From Centroberyx gerrardi (Eukaryota > Chordata > Actinopteri > Beryciformes > Berycidae), in the NCBI RefSeq assembly GCF_048128805.1, contig NC_136013.1:3576043-3640042 (forward strand): a stretch of 64,000 nt of DNA, read 5' to 3'. The stretch's first letter is position 1. Each line of letters opens with the position of its first letter. A program made the position numbers and the translations under genes. The notes beneath the pieces are model-generated. The model worked only from the letters and a program-made list of their open reading frames with translations, was not told where the DNA came from and did not search any database. Shown in pieces: positions 1 through 12,100 of the stretch.

Positions 1-2043
1 AGATGTTTTTATTAGTGTTTTAAATTGTTTATAGCCCACGATAAATTACTGCATTTCCCCACTCTTCTTTCATCTAGTTTTAAAATAACGTTACGCGAAT
101 GTTAGCATGCTAGTTAGCGCCAGCTCTGCTAGCAACAACTGTCTTTATACCTTTACTTCTAATATTTGAGACCAACAGAGTAAACTTTCTTTCGCAAATG
201 ATATCTTTGTTTCTCACTGAAGTCTAATATTTTTCCTGCAATATATTTACATACAGTGTGCGGTGTGTAGAGTGTGGATTGTGCCAAGAACTATATCTTG
301 CCAAAAATGAGCTGTGACAAGTATGACTCACTCATATATCACTTATTAATATCATTCATAACTATAATATCAGTCGGACTTGATGTGTAAAGGCTGGGTA
401 AAACAGAAACCCGGCCAAGTAATCTTTGAGAGCGGTATTGATCAACAACCCTATCAACTCCCAGCCGATATATTTATGACAGGGCAATAGGGTAGAAATC
501 AATATCACTGATTTTTTTTATATATCGATATATATCACGATATTTGCTCACGTAGGCGTATGCAAAATCACGTTAAACAATCGAGCTAACGTTTAGCCCA
601 CTGAGCCGAATGGTAATGTTAGAGTGTGATGTCAAACAAACCTGAAATTTTCAAATAATATTCCTTAAAATGTTTCACACCTCATTTTGTCAGAGTTTTT
701 AAATAAAATTTGCTTGTTATCATCAATTTAGACAGCAGAATTGTGCGTCACGAAATCCCAAAATCACCATATCGCCATGACACGATTCCACTGAAAGATG
801 ATAAATGATAATATTGAATTATTGATCAGCCCCACATACATTATGGTCATTTTGTGCTATGGGGGAGTAAAAAAAACGTACTCATTGCCATTTTAAAAAC
901 CAGTCAACAGTAGCATCCCTGTCTCCCTGGATAAAGGCAGACTTACTTATGCCAAGTTATCAGAAATACCACTTTCCATACAATCAGACTGGCAGCCGCT
1001 GTTGCCATGGGGACGGGCGATTGAGATTTGATGCCTCTTGATTGTCTGAGTGGTGCACTTCCCCCGAGCGCGCGAGGTTAGAGCTGATTTGGGGGTATTC
1101 ATGTGTAGCATTACGTCGCAATTACCGATGATAGGAGCGGGGCCGTGTTGTGAGACTCCTCTGTAAACCTGGGATTGTTTCTACCCTTCATCACAGGGAC
1201 AATAGCGCCTTTATTCCCCCCCATCAGAGGCGCGTATTGTTCCTCCGGGAGGGAATTTCTGCGGTCACTTTGGTGTTGCAGGCCTATCCCATGTCCGGGG
1301 AGAGGGGCTCCATGCTGTAGGTAGCACTGCAGCAGCCGGGGGGAAATCTGCACATGATTTTTATCTGATCTTGTCTCAAAGAAATGCATTCACTCCGGGC
1401 CGGTGTTAAATGTAACAGACGCAGGAATTTAAATTTTGATGCGAGGCGTGACACTTCAGTCGTGCTTTTTTTTCTCCCTCCCTCCCCCCCCACAGCTGAA
1501 TAACAATTCCCTATTTAAGCCATTAGGTCTGGAAAAGGTTATCCATGTGTTAGTGTCTGCTTGTTTACTCTGCTGGAAGTCCCTTTATTTCTGCCTCAGT
1601 GGGAAGTGTGTCTTGCATTTTCTAGCTGGTACAAAATGACGCCGCAAGTCTTTTAACTGGTGGTTGAATTTCAGCTTCTTGCAGTCAATTTTTTTTTTAA
1701 CTGATCTTTTTTGATTATTTTTTTAGTCATGACTGGATCTGAGGCCTTTGAAGCCTTCTGAGTGGGAGCTTAAAAATCCTCGGCCAGTCCAAAGTGTGGA
1801 TGACTGAAGGTGTTTTAGATCAGAGCCCCTTTTTTATTTTGGACTGTCCTGCCCAAGGACCCGAAGCTAACAACATTATCATCTTTTAAATTGATTCTTA
1901 AATAAATGAATAATTCCCATTCCTTGACTGGGCTTGGCTATTCCTGCACTGAGGCAGTAAATCTATATTTGTGAAAATGAAAAATGATTGCTCCCAAAGC
2001 TAGAAATACAGAACCAAGACACTAAACTCAGCTGTAATCAAGT
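1..2043. other. Non-coding left flank, no gene recognised
   Basis: No convincing ORF. Positions about 420-840 are AT-rich with TATCGATATATATCACGATAT-like stretches typical of degenerate fish interspersed repeats. Positions about 1000-1450 are more complex and GC-richer, with an RFX-type X-box-like site at 1001-1014 and ACAAT/ATTGT motifs; they could be a conserved regulatory element. The rest shows nothing specific. Confidence 0.4.
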
Positions 2044-2067
2044 TATTACTACTACTACTACTATTAT

Positions 2068-2110
<43 letters not shown>

Positions 2111-2183
2111 GCTACTACTACCACTACTACTACTACTAGGCCTACTAATAATAATAATAATATTGATCATCATCATCATCATC
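2044..2183. repeat. Compound trinucleotide microsatellite (ACT)n-(AAT)n-(CAT)n
   Basis: About 100 bp of ACT/ATT triplets with a few interruptions is followed by five AAT units and six CAT units. The downstream sequence (to about 2240, TTTATTTGTGCAACATCTTTC) resembles the 3' end of a fish LINE read from its tail, so the array may have grown from the LINE's simple-repeat tail. Confidence 0.85.
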
Positions 2184-2507
2184 TTTATTTGTGCAACATC
2201 TTTCAAAACTGCAGCTACAAAAGCACTTTAAAAGAGTAAATAACACTATAAAGTCTAAATCAGCAGTAAATGCAAAAGCAATGTGAGCAGTCTAATATGT
2301 TCACTGCAGCATTACTCTGCTGATAATAAATGCTGCTTGCATTTACACTAAAATATCTGATTTCCACATGAAAATAAACACAAACCCCCAGAAAATTATC
2401 CTCCTTTTCCATCCTTTCCGTGTGATTTCTAGTGAATATGAACATCAGACTGAACCTGCTCTCTTCTCTATCCACATGAGATTTGTGGTGACTGTTCACT
2501 TTAAGGG

Positions 2508-2580
2508 CAGCGGGTTCCCAAAGTGGGGTCCGGGGACCTGCAGGGGGTCCTTGAAGAGGTGCCAGGGGGGGTCCCAAAGC
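2508..2580 (+). mobile_element. Fragment of hAT-like non-autonomous element
   Basis: The run GGGTTCCCAAAGTGGGGTCC followed by GGGGACCTGCAGGGGGTCC matches the left end of the hAT-like family found complete at 57406-57736. I could not find its right terminus. Confidence 0.4.
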
Positions 2581-3593
2581 AAACTGAGGACTAGTTTTAA
2601 TTCCACTATTTCATTTTGCAGACAGGAGAGTGAGAGGATGTTCTCCCCACCTACAGTAGGCTACAGACAGTTTTCCAGTTCTGCACTAAATCATATCCAG
2701 CAGCAAAAAAAATCTTCTCCGTCCCTCAGATAAATCAAATTGGGGAGCTTGACATGAACATATTTTGGAACTGCTGTCCTGGAGCGTGTAATTATTTGAA
2801 TGATGAAATTTTGTGAAAATTCATGATGAAATTTAGTGATATTCCCCTTTTTACAGCAAAGCTTTGTATAATGTTTCACTGGACATTGATTCTTTTTATT
2901 TGATTTTTCCTATATTCCTTGTTCTAATTGATGTTTCCTGATGTGCTTTGTATTAATTTTGACTTAGTTAATGTAATTTTTTTTTATCGCACAGAAACAG
3001 TTATCATTACACCTGTTATAGGTTATGTATTTGGATCACATGCTTTACCTGGGTCACACACAACAGGTAGCCTGTTTACTGCAGGTGACAGCAACTGTAA
3101 TATATAAACAGTATAAAACACAGCTCCCACTACACTATACACCAGAGGCTAAATCAGTGCTTTCTGCCCTCAATCCCACACACTGTGCATCAGCAGCACA
3201 GAAACAGCCCACGGCAAACAGGTTTTACACGTTTCATAAAACCTCCTAATCATCTGAGAGATGAGTTTTAATTGGTTAACCGATTAGTCATTCAGTTAAT
3301 TTCAAGTGTAAGATGAATAACAGCAGTTTTTATAGCTTCACTAATCAGAAAAACATCTGTCTTTTTTATTTACAGTAGCTTCAAATGGCGGATAAATCCC
3401 CTCTACCTGTTTGCAGTTCAAACCTCGGAGGCAGATCCAGTATTTCAGTGCTGGCTGGTCGCCGCGCGCTCCTGCTTCATGTCACAGATGCGGAGTGTTG
3501 TGGGCGACAGGCGGCTCGGCTGCTGGGCGCGAGGCTCCCGTGAAGTTGCCGCTCGCATCAAAGTGTTCGAGTCTGCGCAGTGAGCGGGACCGG

Positions 3594-4335
3594 TGCTGCC
3601 TTCAAGCGTTGTCGGAAATACTGGTATTACGAGGGGGCGTGCACATGAACGACCAAACGACCCAAGAAAAGTGGGAAAGTCGAGATTTTCTATGATATCC
3701 GAATTGATACGATTTGAGGTGGCAGATAACATATAAGCCGTGCCAACAATTGTTAAAAAAAAGTTTTTTATTTTATTTTTTATTATTATATGGTATTTTT
3801 TGGAATTCTATGTAAATAATCAGTACTGCCTGCGTGTAAAAATTAGCACTATGCCAGTGTTTATATAAGCCCCCCCCCCCTCCCCTCATCAGAGTTAATT
3901 AAACATTTCAGTAGTTTTGACGCTTTTTGAAGACACGCCCCAGAGCCATATCAGCTCTATGAGTGAACAAAAAACACTCCAATCAACACTTCTCATCTCC
4001 AAATCATTGTCACCGAATCAATCAACACTTATTAACACTGGAAAATTTGGTGTGTGTGTTTCTATTTGCTCTCTATAAATTGTATTTGTCACGCATTTTA
4101 AATGAATTAAAGCATCAGTTATTGTACCTGATGCGCATGTTTTCTCCCCTTTATTCTGCTGCTGAAGCACAAAGTAGCTCCGTGCTGTGTGATTTCTAAA
4201 ACAAAACACCAGCCACCATAAAAACACTTGTTGCAGCGTCCATTTTGGTTTTTATCTCCAACCAAAAACACTTGCAACGTCCTCCTACTTACGACTTGGG
4301 ATCTCGGAGCTTACGAGGAGCACTTGAAGGCAGCA
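3594..4335. mobile_element. Non-autonomous DNA transposon, TGCTGCCTTCA family, copy 1
   Basis: The left end begins TGCTGCCTTCAAG and the right end finishes CTTGAAGGCAGCA, an inverted pair. Further in, TACGAG and CTCGTA-type motifs also mirror each other. The right half shares sequence with 44040-44239 and 44840-45055 (CACAAAGTAGCTC, then CGAGGAGCAC). No transposase ORF is present. A clean target duplication is not visible for this copy. Confidence 0.6.
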
Positions 4336-4758
4336 CATTAACTGAAACACAAACGTTACCTGAATAAGCAGCCGAAGATTGTATTGTATTGCTAGCTAAA
4401 CAGCTAAAATATCCAGATTTTGTAGTAACATTTAGGTAGAGTTAGTGAAGGGATCCTTCATATTATTGATTAGTCTGTCAAAACTGGATAGTAATGCAGA
4501 GTGTAGACTTTCACCTCGCTACAAAACAGGAATGAAACAAAGCCTAGCAAGCAAATCTACCGTATATGTAGCATTAAGCTAGCACAGAAGGTGAGCCAGA
4601 CAGATAATTAGCTAACGTTAACTTCTTCTAACTGTCCATTATAAGATATTTCATCCTGGTTATGCTAAAACAGGAGGACTGCTGGCGGTGGTTCAGGTAC
4701 AGCTGAGCTCTGTCTCCCCTTAGTGGTGAACTGCACGTACTACCACTGTAATGTTGCA

Positions 4759-5074
4759 CAGTGGTTCTCAACCTGGGGGCCGGGACCCTCCAAAGGGCCG
4801 TGACATCATTTATAGAACAGGAAAGAAAATACATATTTCTGCTATCCAAATCATTATTATCATATCTATTTTTTCTGATTTTTCTCTATTTTTTGCTTTT
4901 TTTCTTGTGAAATACTGAATAGTTTAAAGCCTCTAGGTCTCCTCTGATACTAAATCAAATGAGACCACCTGAAAATCATTCCTTGTTCACCACTCTGCAT
5001 AATACAGCCTGTGACATGAGTAGTCATCTCTCTTTTAAGGGGTCACCACGAGCCAAAAAGGTTGAGAACCACTG
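4759..5074. mobile_element. hAT-like MITE with perfect 16-bp inverted termini
   Basis: The left end CAGTGGTTCTCAACCT is the exact reverse complement of the right end AGGTTGAGAACCACTG. The 316-bp interior has no coding capacity. It belongs to the same broad family as 37203-37430, 42948-43227 and 57406-57736. The flanking 8-bp duplication has decayed. Confidence 0.75.
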
Positions 5075-5155
5075 GCCTAGCAGAGGTGAGGTTATCTAAA
5101 ACACAGCACATCACTGTCATCATCAGCTTAAGAAACAGTATTGCATTTAATAAGA

Positions 5156-6114
5156 TTTATTTATTGTGTATAACTTTGCAAACACATTGACTTAAGCTTA
5201 CATTCGAATACAAATAGGAGCAATAATCAAAGAAACTCCAGAGGTCATTAAAAGCTATTTACACTGCCAGTTCAATGTTCCCACTTTGTACACTGAAAGA
5301 GAATATTATACTGTTGATAGGTTTTTATTGTAGCAAATAAAATTTTAAGCAAAGTATTAATAAAAATATAGTTGCAGCAACACACTTTGCTGTATTTGAT
5401 AAGCATTTCATTAGAGTATTGCATTGCTATTATTTCTCTGCATTTTAGCAACAGCAACAAGAGAATCTTGGTGATACATGTACATATGCATTTTGGTCAT
5501 ATACTGCACAGTATAGGTGTCCTCTGCTCTCATCTTTACAGTGAAATTATTGTAAACATTTTTCGGAATGTCAGTAACAGTGATAGAAGATTTTACATCA
5601 ATCTTTGTGATCAAAATGTGTAGCTGATTAAAATGATCTCATGAAATTAAGGACACAGTTAACTCTGATCAGTGTTCTGCTTTAAAGACTGTAAAGTAAC
5701 CAAGGTTTTGTTATTATTGAGAGACATGGCTTACTTTAGCTCTGTACCATAAGCAAGGATATTTCGTGAAGCCCTGTCATGAATGCTATAGCTATAAGGG
5801 CACTCGATTACACTGTATATTTACAACTTGATCACATTTTCAGTGTGAATTATATAGATCTTTCCTCTCTTTACAGGTCTACAACATGCAACCAAAGCCT
5901 GAAGTTAGCACTATCCAACATCCACACCAACAAATGTTATCCTGTGGTTGGTAAGTCTGCTAATTCTGCTGGCCACTTTGTCAGGTTGCCAAACTGTTTT
6001 CAATCTCACTTTTCTATCCCACCACTTAATTGGCCAGTGAAATTCTGAACCCACTAGCCACTGAGGCTGGTCGATGAGAAATTTAACTTCATCCCCTGTT
6101 CACAAGAAGCTTTC
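5156..6114 (-). terminator. 3' UTR and candidate polyadenylation signals of the AHNAK2-like gene
   Basis: Downstream of the stop codon the DNA is AT-rich and non-repetitive for about 950 bp. On the minus strand AATAAA occurs at 5329-5324 and a double AATAAATAAA at 5165-5156. The second lies just before a hAT-like element (4759-5074), so a UTR of about 0.8-0.95 kb is plausible. Which signal is used is unknown. Confidence 0.45.
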
Positions 6115-9100
6115 TTACTTCTTAGCTCCATCAAAAAACTTCATTTTCTCAGTGTGCACAGAGTCTCTCAGCCGTTGAATAGATGATGCTGTTTCACCTG
6201 AAATGGGTTCAGCGGAGTCTACGCCAAATATCGTTTTTTTAGTTATGACAACTGTTTCTCTATTTTCACTCGACGTTTGCCTGACTACATGCCTCTCAAC
6301 CACCGTTCTCTTGCCACTCTGTGTTTTGTATGTAGCTTCACTGGTCTCTAAATTTAGGGGCAGGCCTCCAGCGGACTGGACTTGGAAATCGGTTAGTAGC
6401 TTGGCATGCTGCGCTTCTGGGGTTGCTTGTATATTTGATGTAATGACATGAATTTTTCTAGATTCCAGTTTGAGAGTGTCTGCTGATGAAGATGAACCTT
6501 CAGAGGACAGAATGGTGACTTTCTCAGGCAAGTTGGGCTCAACTGAGATCCGCTCAGTTCTTGTGGTGGAAGTAATGACGTTACCATGCACCTCTCCGAG
6601 CCCCATAGCGGCATTAGGATCAGAGTATTTCACAGTTACCTTGGTTGGTGAGGATAGGGACAGGCCAAGTTGTTCACTTGTCACTGTAGAGCTAACATCG
6701 GCAAAGGCGTCGGATGACTGGACTGAGTAGGTTGTGCTAACATCCTCCGGGCTCTTTTCACTCTCGTGCTCCTCTTGTTCGGAAATCTTGGCAGGTTCTG
6801 ATGGAGAAGACAATCCAAATTTGGGGAATCTCAACCAGCCTACCCTCTCAGGACTTTTGACAGGATCTTGCTTGATATTTGTGTCCTTTTCCTTTGTCTC
6901 CAACTTCTTTCCACTTCCCGCTGTCTCTGCCACATTTGTGCTATCTGCTATCTCAGTTTCCTCCGGTGACCGACTAAAACTCAGCCTGGGAAATTTGAAT
7001 TTTGGTTTGCTTTTTATTTCTGTCATGTCATCCTCTTTCTGTACATGTTGAGTTTCAGTAATGAGCTGAACATTTAGTTCATCTGGTCTTTGGACCTCCT
7101 TTGAGGGTGTAAGCTGTTCTTCCACTTCCTCTATTGTTGGAACATCAAATTCAACATCAATGCTCTTGAGGATCTCCCCAAATGATGTTAATGTCTGTTT
7201 GGGTGATTTCCCCAGTCCTTGTGGCTCAACTTCAATTTCCAACTGTTTGTGTTCACATTCAGTGTCAACAGGGACATATTCGTCTTCAGGTCTGGGTTTT
7301 GAAAAACTGAGACGTGGCATTTTAAATGTTGGTAGTTTGAATTTACTTGGAGAGCCAAGGTCAGCCTCAGTCTTTGGTGCTTCAGATTCTAATGTTGCTG
7401 TTTCTTGTTTAGCATAATCAGTGTTGGAGACGTCTGCTTTAATATCAACAGATGGAACTTTAATCTCGACTGCAGCATCCTCTTTAGGAATTTTCAGCTC
7501 AGATCCATCCATGTTGAAATCCTTGTTCACTTCAGGTACTTCTACAGTGGCATCTGGAGAAGCCACTCCGAATTTGGGCAGTTTGAATGTTGGCGTTTTA
7601 AATTTTGATGGTGATCCTTCAACATCTTTCAGTTGAACTTCGATCTCAGGAGCTTTAATTTCTGCTTCAGGTTGTTTAACTACCACCATTCCTTCTGGTA
7701 GACTATCATTTACTTTTGGAAGACTGACATCAACTTCAGGTTCTTTAACACTTGGCTTTGAAAATGAAAACCTTGGTAATGAAAACCTTGGCTTTTTCAA
7801 CTTGGCATCAACCTCTGTTGTAGGTGCCTCTGGTACTGAAATGCTAGCAGAAGGCTCTCTTACTTCAACATCAGGGAGTTTGACCATGGCTTTAGCTTCT
7901 GGTAGTGTAACATTTGCATCTTTCTTTGATAAGCTTAAATCAATTTCAGGTCCTTTTACTGTTGGCATGGAGATCCCAAGATTTGGCATTTTAAACTTGT
8001 CTCCTTTTCCCTCAAGTTCAATTCCTGTAGCTTTCACATCTATAGTTGGGCCTTCAGTGCCAATGCCGGATGTTGTAATCTCAGCTGCAGCCCCCCCTTT
8101 AGGTATTTTCAGCTCGGCTCCATCAATGTTAATATCTTTGTCCAGTTCAGGTACTTCAACAGTAACATCTGGAGTAGCAGATCCAAATTTAGGTAGTTTA
8201 AATGTTGGCATTTTAAACTTTGATGGTGATCCTTCAACATCTTTTAAGTGGACTTCAGTCTCTGGTGGTTTAAATTCTACTTCAGGTTCTTTAACCTCCA
8301 CTTTTCCTTCTGGAAGAGAAACATCCACCTCTGGCAGGTTGATATCAATTTCAGGCTCTTTAACGCTTTGCTTTGAAAATGAAAATCTGGGCAATGAAAA
8401 TCTTGGCTTTTTCAGTTTAACGTCAAGCTCTACAACAGGTGGCTCCTCTATTGAAATGGCACCCGATTGCTCTTTGACTTCAACATCTGGGAGTTTGACT
8501 TCTGCTTTAGCTTCTGGTAATGTGATATCTACATCTTTCTTTGATAAGCTTAAATCAATTTCAGGCCCTTTAACCTTTGGCATAGTGATGCCTAGATTTG
8601 GCATTTTAAACGTACTTCCTTTTCCCTCAAATTCAACTCCTGTAGTTTTCACGTCTACAGATGGACCTTCAATGTCAAACCTTGGTGTTGTGATATCAAT
8701 CGTAGCTCCATCTTTAGGAATTTTCATGTCAACTCCTTGAGTTTTTATATCTTTGTCCATATCGGGTACTTCTGCAGTCACATTTTGAGAACCAATTCCA
8801 AATTTGGGAAATTTGATTGTTGGCATTTTAAATTTTGATGGTGATCCTTCAACGTCCTTCAGTTGAACTTCACTCTCTGGGGCTTTGATTTCAAATTTAG
8901 CAGAAGGTTCTTGTAGTTCAAAATCAGGAAATTGAACTTCTGCTTTAGATTCTGGTAGTGTGATGTCTGCATCTTTCTTTGACAAGCTCAAATCAATTTC
9001 AGGCCCTTTTACCTTTGGTAATGAAATGCCAAACTTTGGCATTTTAAACTTGCTTCCTTGTCCATCAAGTTCAGCCTCAATCTCAGGAGCTTTAATTTCC

Positions 9101-12100
9101 ACTTCAGGCTGTTTGACCTCCACCTTTCCTTCTGGAAGAGATACATCCACCACTGGCAGATTAACTTCAGGTTCTTTAACACTTGGCTTTGAAAATGAAA
9201 ATCTGGGTAATGAAAACTTTGGCTTTTTCACTTTGGTATCAATGTCTACCAGAGATGGCTCCTCTATTGAAATGGCAGCTGAAGGTTCTTTGACTTCTGG
9301 AAGATCTGGAAGATGAACTTCAGTTTTGGCCTCTGGTAATGTAACATCAACTTCTGGGACTTCAAAGTTGACATCAACATCAGGGGCTTTAACACTTGGC
9401 TTTGAAAATGAAAATCTTGGCAATGACCAGCTTGGCGATTTCAATTTGGCATCAACCTCTATTGTAGGCGTGTCTGGTGCTGAAATGGTTGCAGAGGTCC
9501 CTTTGACTTCAACATCAGGGAGTTTGACTTCAGCTTTAGTTTCTGGTATTGTGACACCTATGTCTTTCTTTGATAAGCTTACATCAATTTCTGGTCCTTT
9601 TACTTTTGGCATAGAGATGCCAAAATTTGGCATTTTAAACTTGATTCCTTTTCCCTCAAGTTCATCTCCTGTAGTTTTCACATCGATGGATGGGCCTTCA
9701 ATCTCAGTGCTGGGTGTTGTAATGCCCACGGTAGCTCCCTCTTTAGGAATTTTAAACTCAGCTGCATCAATTTCAATTTCTTTGTCCACATCAGGTACTT
9801 CAACAGTAGTAGCTAAGGTAGCAGCTCCAAATTTAGGCATTTTGAATGTTGGCATTTTAAATTTTGATGGTGATCCTTCAACATCTGTTAACTGAGCTTC
9901 AATCTCAGGGGCTTTAATTTCCACTTTAGAAGAAGATTTTTTGACTTCAACATTAGGGAGTTGGACCTCTGCTTTAAGTTCTGGTAGTGTGATGTCTACG
10001 TCTTTCTTTGATGAGCTTAAATCATATTCAGGCCCCTTTACTTTTGGTAAAGAGATGCCAAACTTTGGCATTTTAAACTTGCTTCCTTGGCCATCATGTT
10101 CAGCTTCAAATTCAGGAGCTTTAATTTCCATTTCAGGTTGTTTGACCTCCACTCTTCCCTCTGGAAGAGAAACATCAACGTGTGGAAGGTCGGCATTGAT
10201 TTCAGGCTCTTTAACACTTGGCTTTGAAAACGAAAATCTGGGTAATGAAAACTTTGGCTTTTTCAATTTGGCCTCAAGTTCTGCAGCAGGTGGCTCTTCC
10301 ATTGAAATGACACCAGAAGGTTCTTTGACTTCAACATTTGGAAGACAGACTTCTGTTTTGGCCTCTGGTAATGTAACATCAACTTCAGGGGCTTCAAGGT
10401 TGACATCAACATCAGGGGCTTTACCACCTGTCTTTGAAAATGAAAATCTTGGCAATGACCAGCTTGGCTTTTTCAACTTGGCATCAACCTCTATTGTAGG
10501 TGCCTCTGGTATTGAAATGGCACCTGAAGGTTCTTTGATGTCAACATCAGGGAGTTTGACTTCAGCTTTGGCTTCTGGTAATGTGACATCTACATCTTTC
10601 TTTGATAAGCTTAAATCAATTTCAGGTCCTTTAACTTTTGGCATAGAGATGCCAAAAGTTGGCATTTTAAACTTGCCTCCTTTTCCCTCAAGTTCAGTTC
10701 CTGTAGTTTTCACATCTAGAGATGGTGCTGTAATGTCAACTGCAACTCCCTCTTTAGGTATTTTCAGTTCAGGTCCAGTGATGTTAACTTCTCTCTCCAG
10801 TTCAGGCACTTCTGCAGTGACACTTGGAGTAGCAGCTCCAAATTTAGGTAATTTGAATGTTGGCATTTTAAATTTTGATGGTGATCCTTCAACATCTTTT
10901 ACTTGAACCTCAATCTCTGGGGCTTTAATTTCCACTTTTGCAGAAGGTTCTTTTAGTTTAACATCAGCGAGTTGGACTCCTGTTTTAGCTTCTGGTAGTT
11001 TGACGTCTACATCTTTCTTTGATAAGCTTAAATCAATTTCAGGTCCTCTAACTTTTGGCATAGAGATGCCAAAAGTTGGCATTTTAAACTTGCTTCCTTT
11101 TCCCTCCAGTTCAGTTCCTGTAGTTTTTACATCTAGAGATGGGCCTTCAATGTCAATGCTGGGTGCTGTAATATCAACTGCAACTCCGCCTTTAGGTTTT
11201 TTCAGCTCTGCTCCATCAATTTTAATTTCTTTATCCATTTCAGGTACTTCCACACTGACATTTGGAGTAGCAGCTCCAAATTTAGGTAATTTGAATGTTG
11301 GCATTTTAAATTTTGATGGTGATCCTTCAACATCTTTTCCTTGAACCTCAATCTCTGGGGCTTTAATTTCCACTTTTGCAGAAGGTTCTTTTAGTTTAAC
11401 ATCAGCGAGTTGGACTCCTGTTTTAGCCTCTGGTACTGTAACATCTACATCTTTCTTTGATAAGCTTAAATCAATTTCAGGTCCTTTAACTTTTGGCATA
11501 GAGATGCCAAAATTTGGCATTTTAAACTTGCCTCCTTTTCCCTCCAGTTCAGTTCCTGTAGTTTTCACATCTAGAGATGGTGCTGTAATGTCAACTGCAA
11601 CTCCCTCTTTAGGTATTTTCAGTTCAGGTCCAGCAATGTTAACTTCTCTCTCCAATTCAGGCACTTCTACAGTGACACTTGGAGTAGCAGCTCCAAATTT
11701 AGGTAATTTGAATGTTGGCATTTTAAATTTTGATGGGGATCCTTCAACATCTTTTCCTTGAACCTCAATCTCTGGGGCTTTAATTTCCACTTTTGCAGAA
11801 GGTTCTTTTAGTTTAACATCAGCGAGTTGGACTCCTGTTTTAGCTTCTGGTAGTTTGACATCTACATCTTTCTTTGATAAGCTTAAATCAATTTCAGGTC
11901 CTGTTACTTTTGGCAGTGAGATTCCAAACTTTGGCATTTTAAACTTGCCTCCTTTTCCCTCCAGTTCAGTTCCTGTAGTTTTCACATCTAGAGATGGTGC
12001 TGTAATGTCAACTGCAACTCCCTCTTTAGGTATTTTCAGTTCAGGTCCAGTGATGTTAACTTCTTTCTCCAGTTCAGGCACTTCTACAGTGACATTTGGA

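Noticed and set aside
2000-2239. Poly-Thr and poly-Ser ORFs on both strands
   Set aside because: Translations of a trinucleotide microsatellite, not genes.
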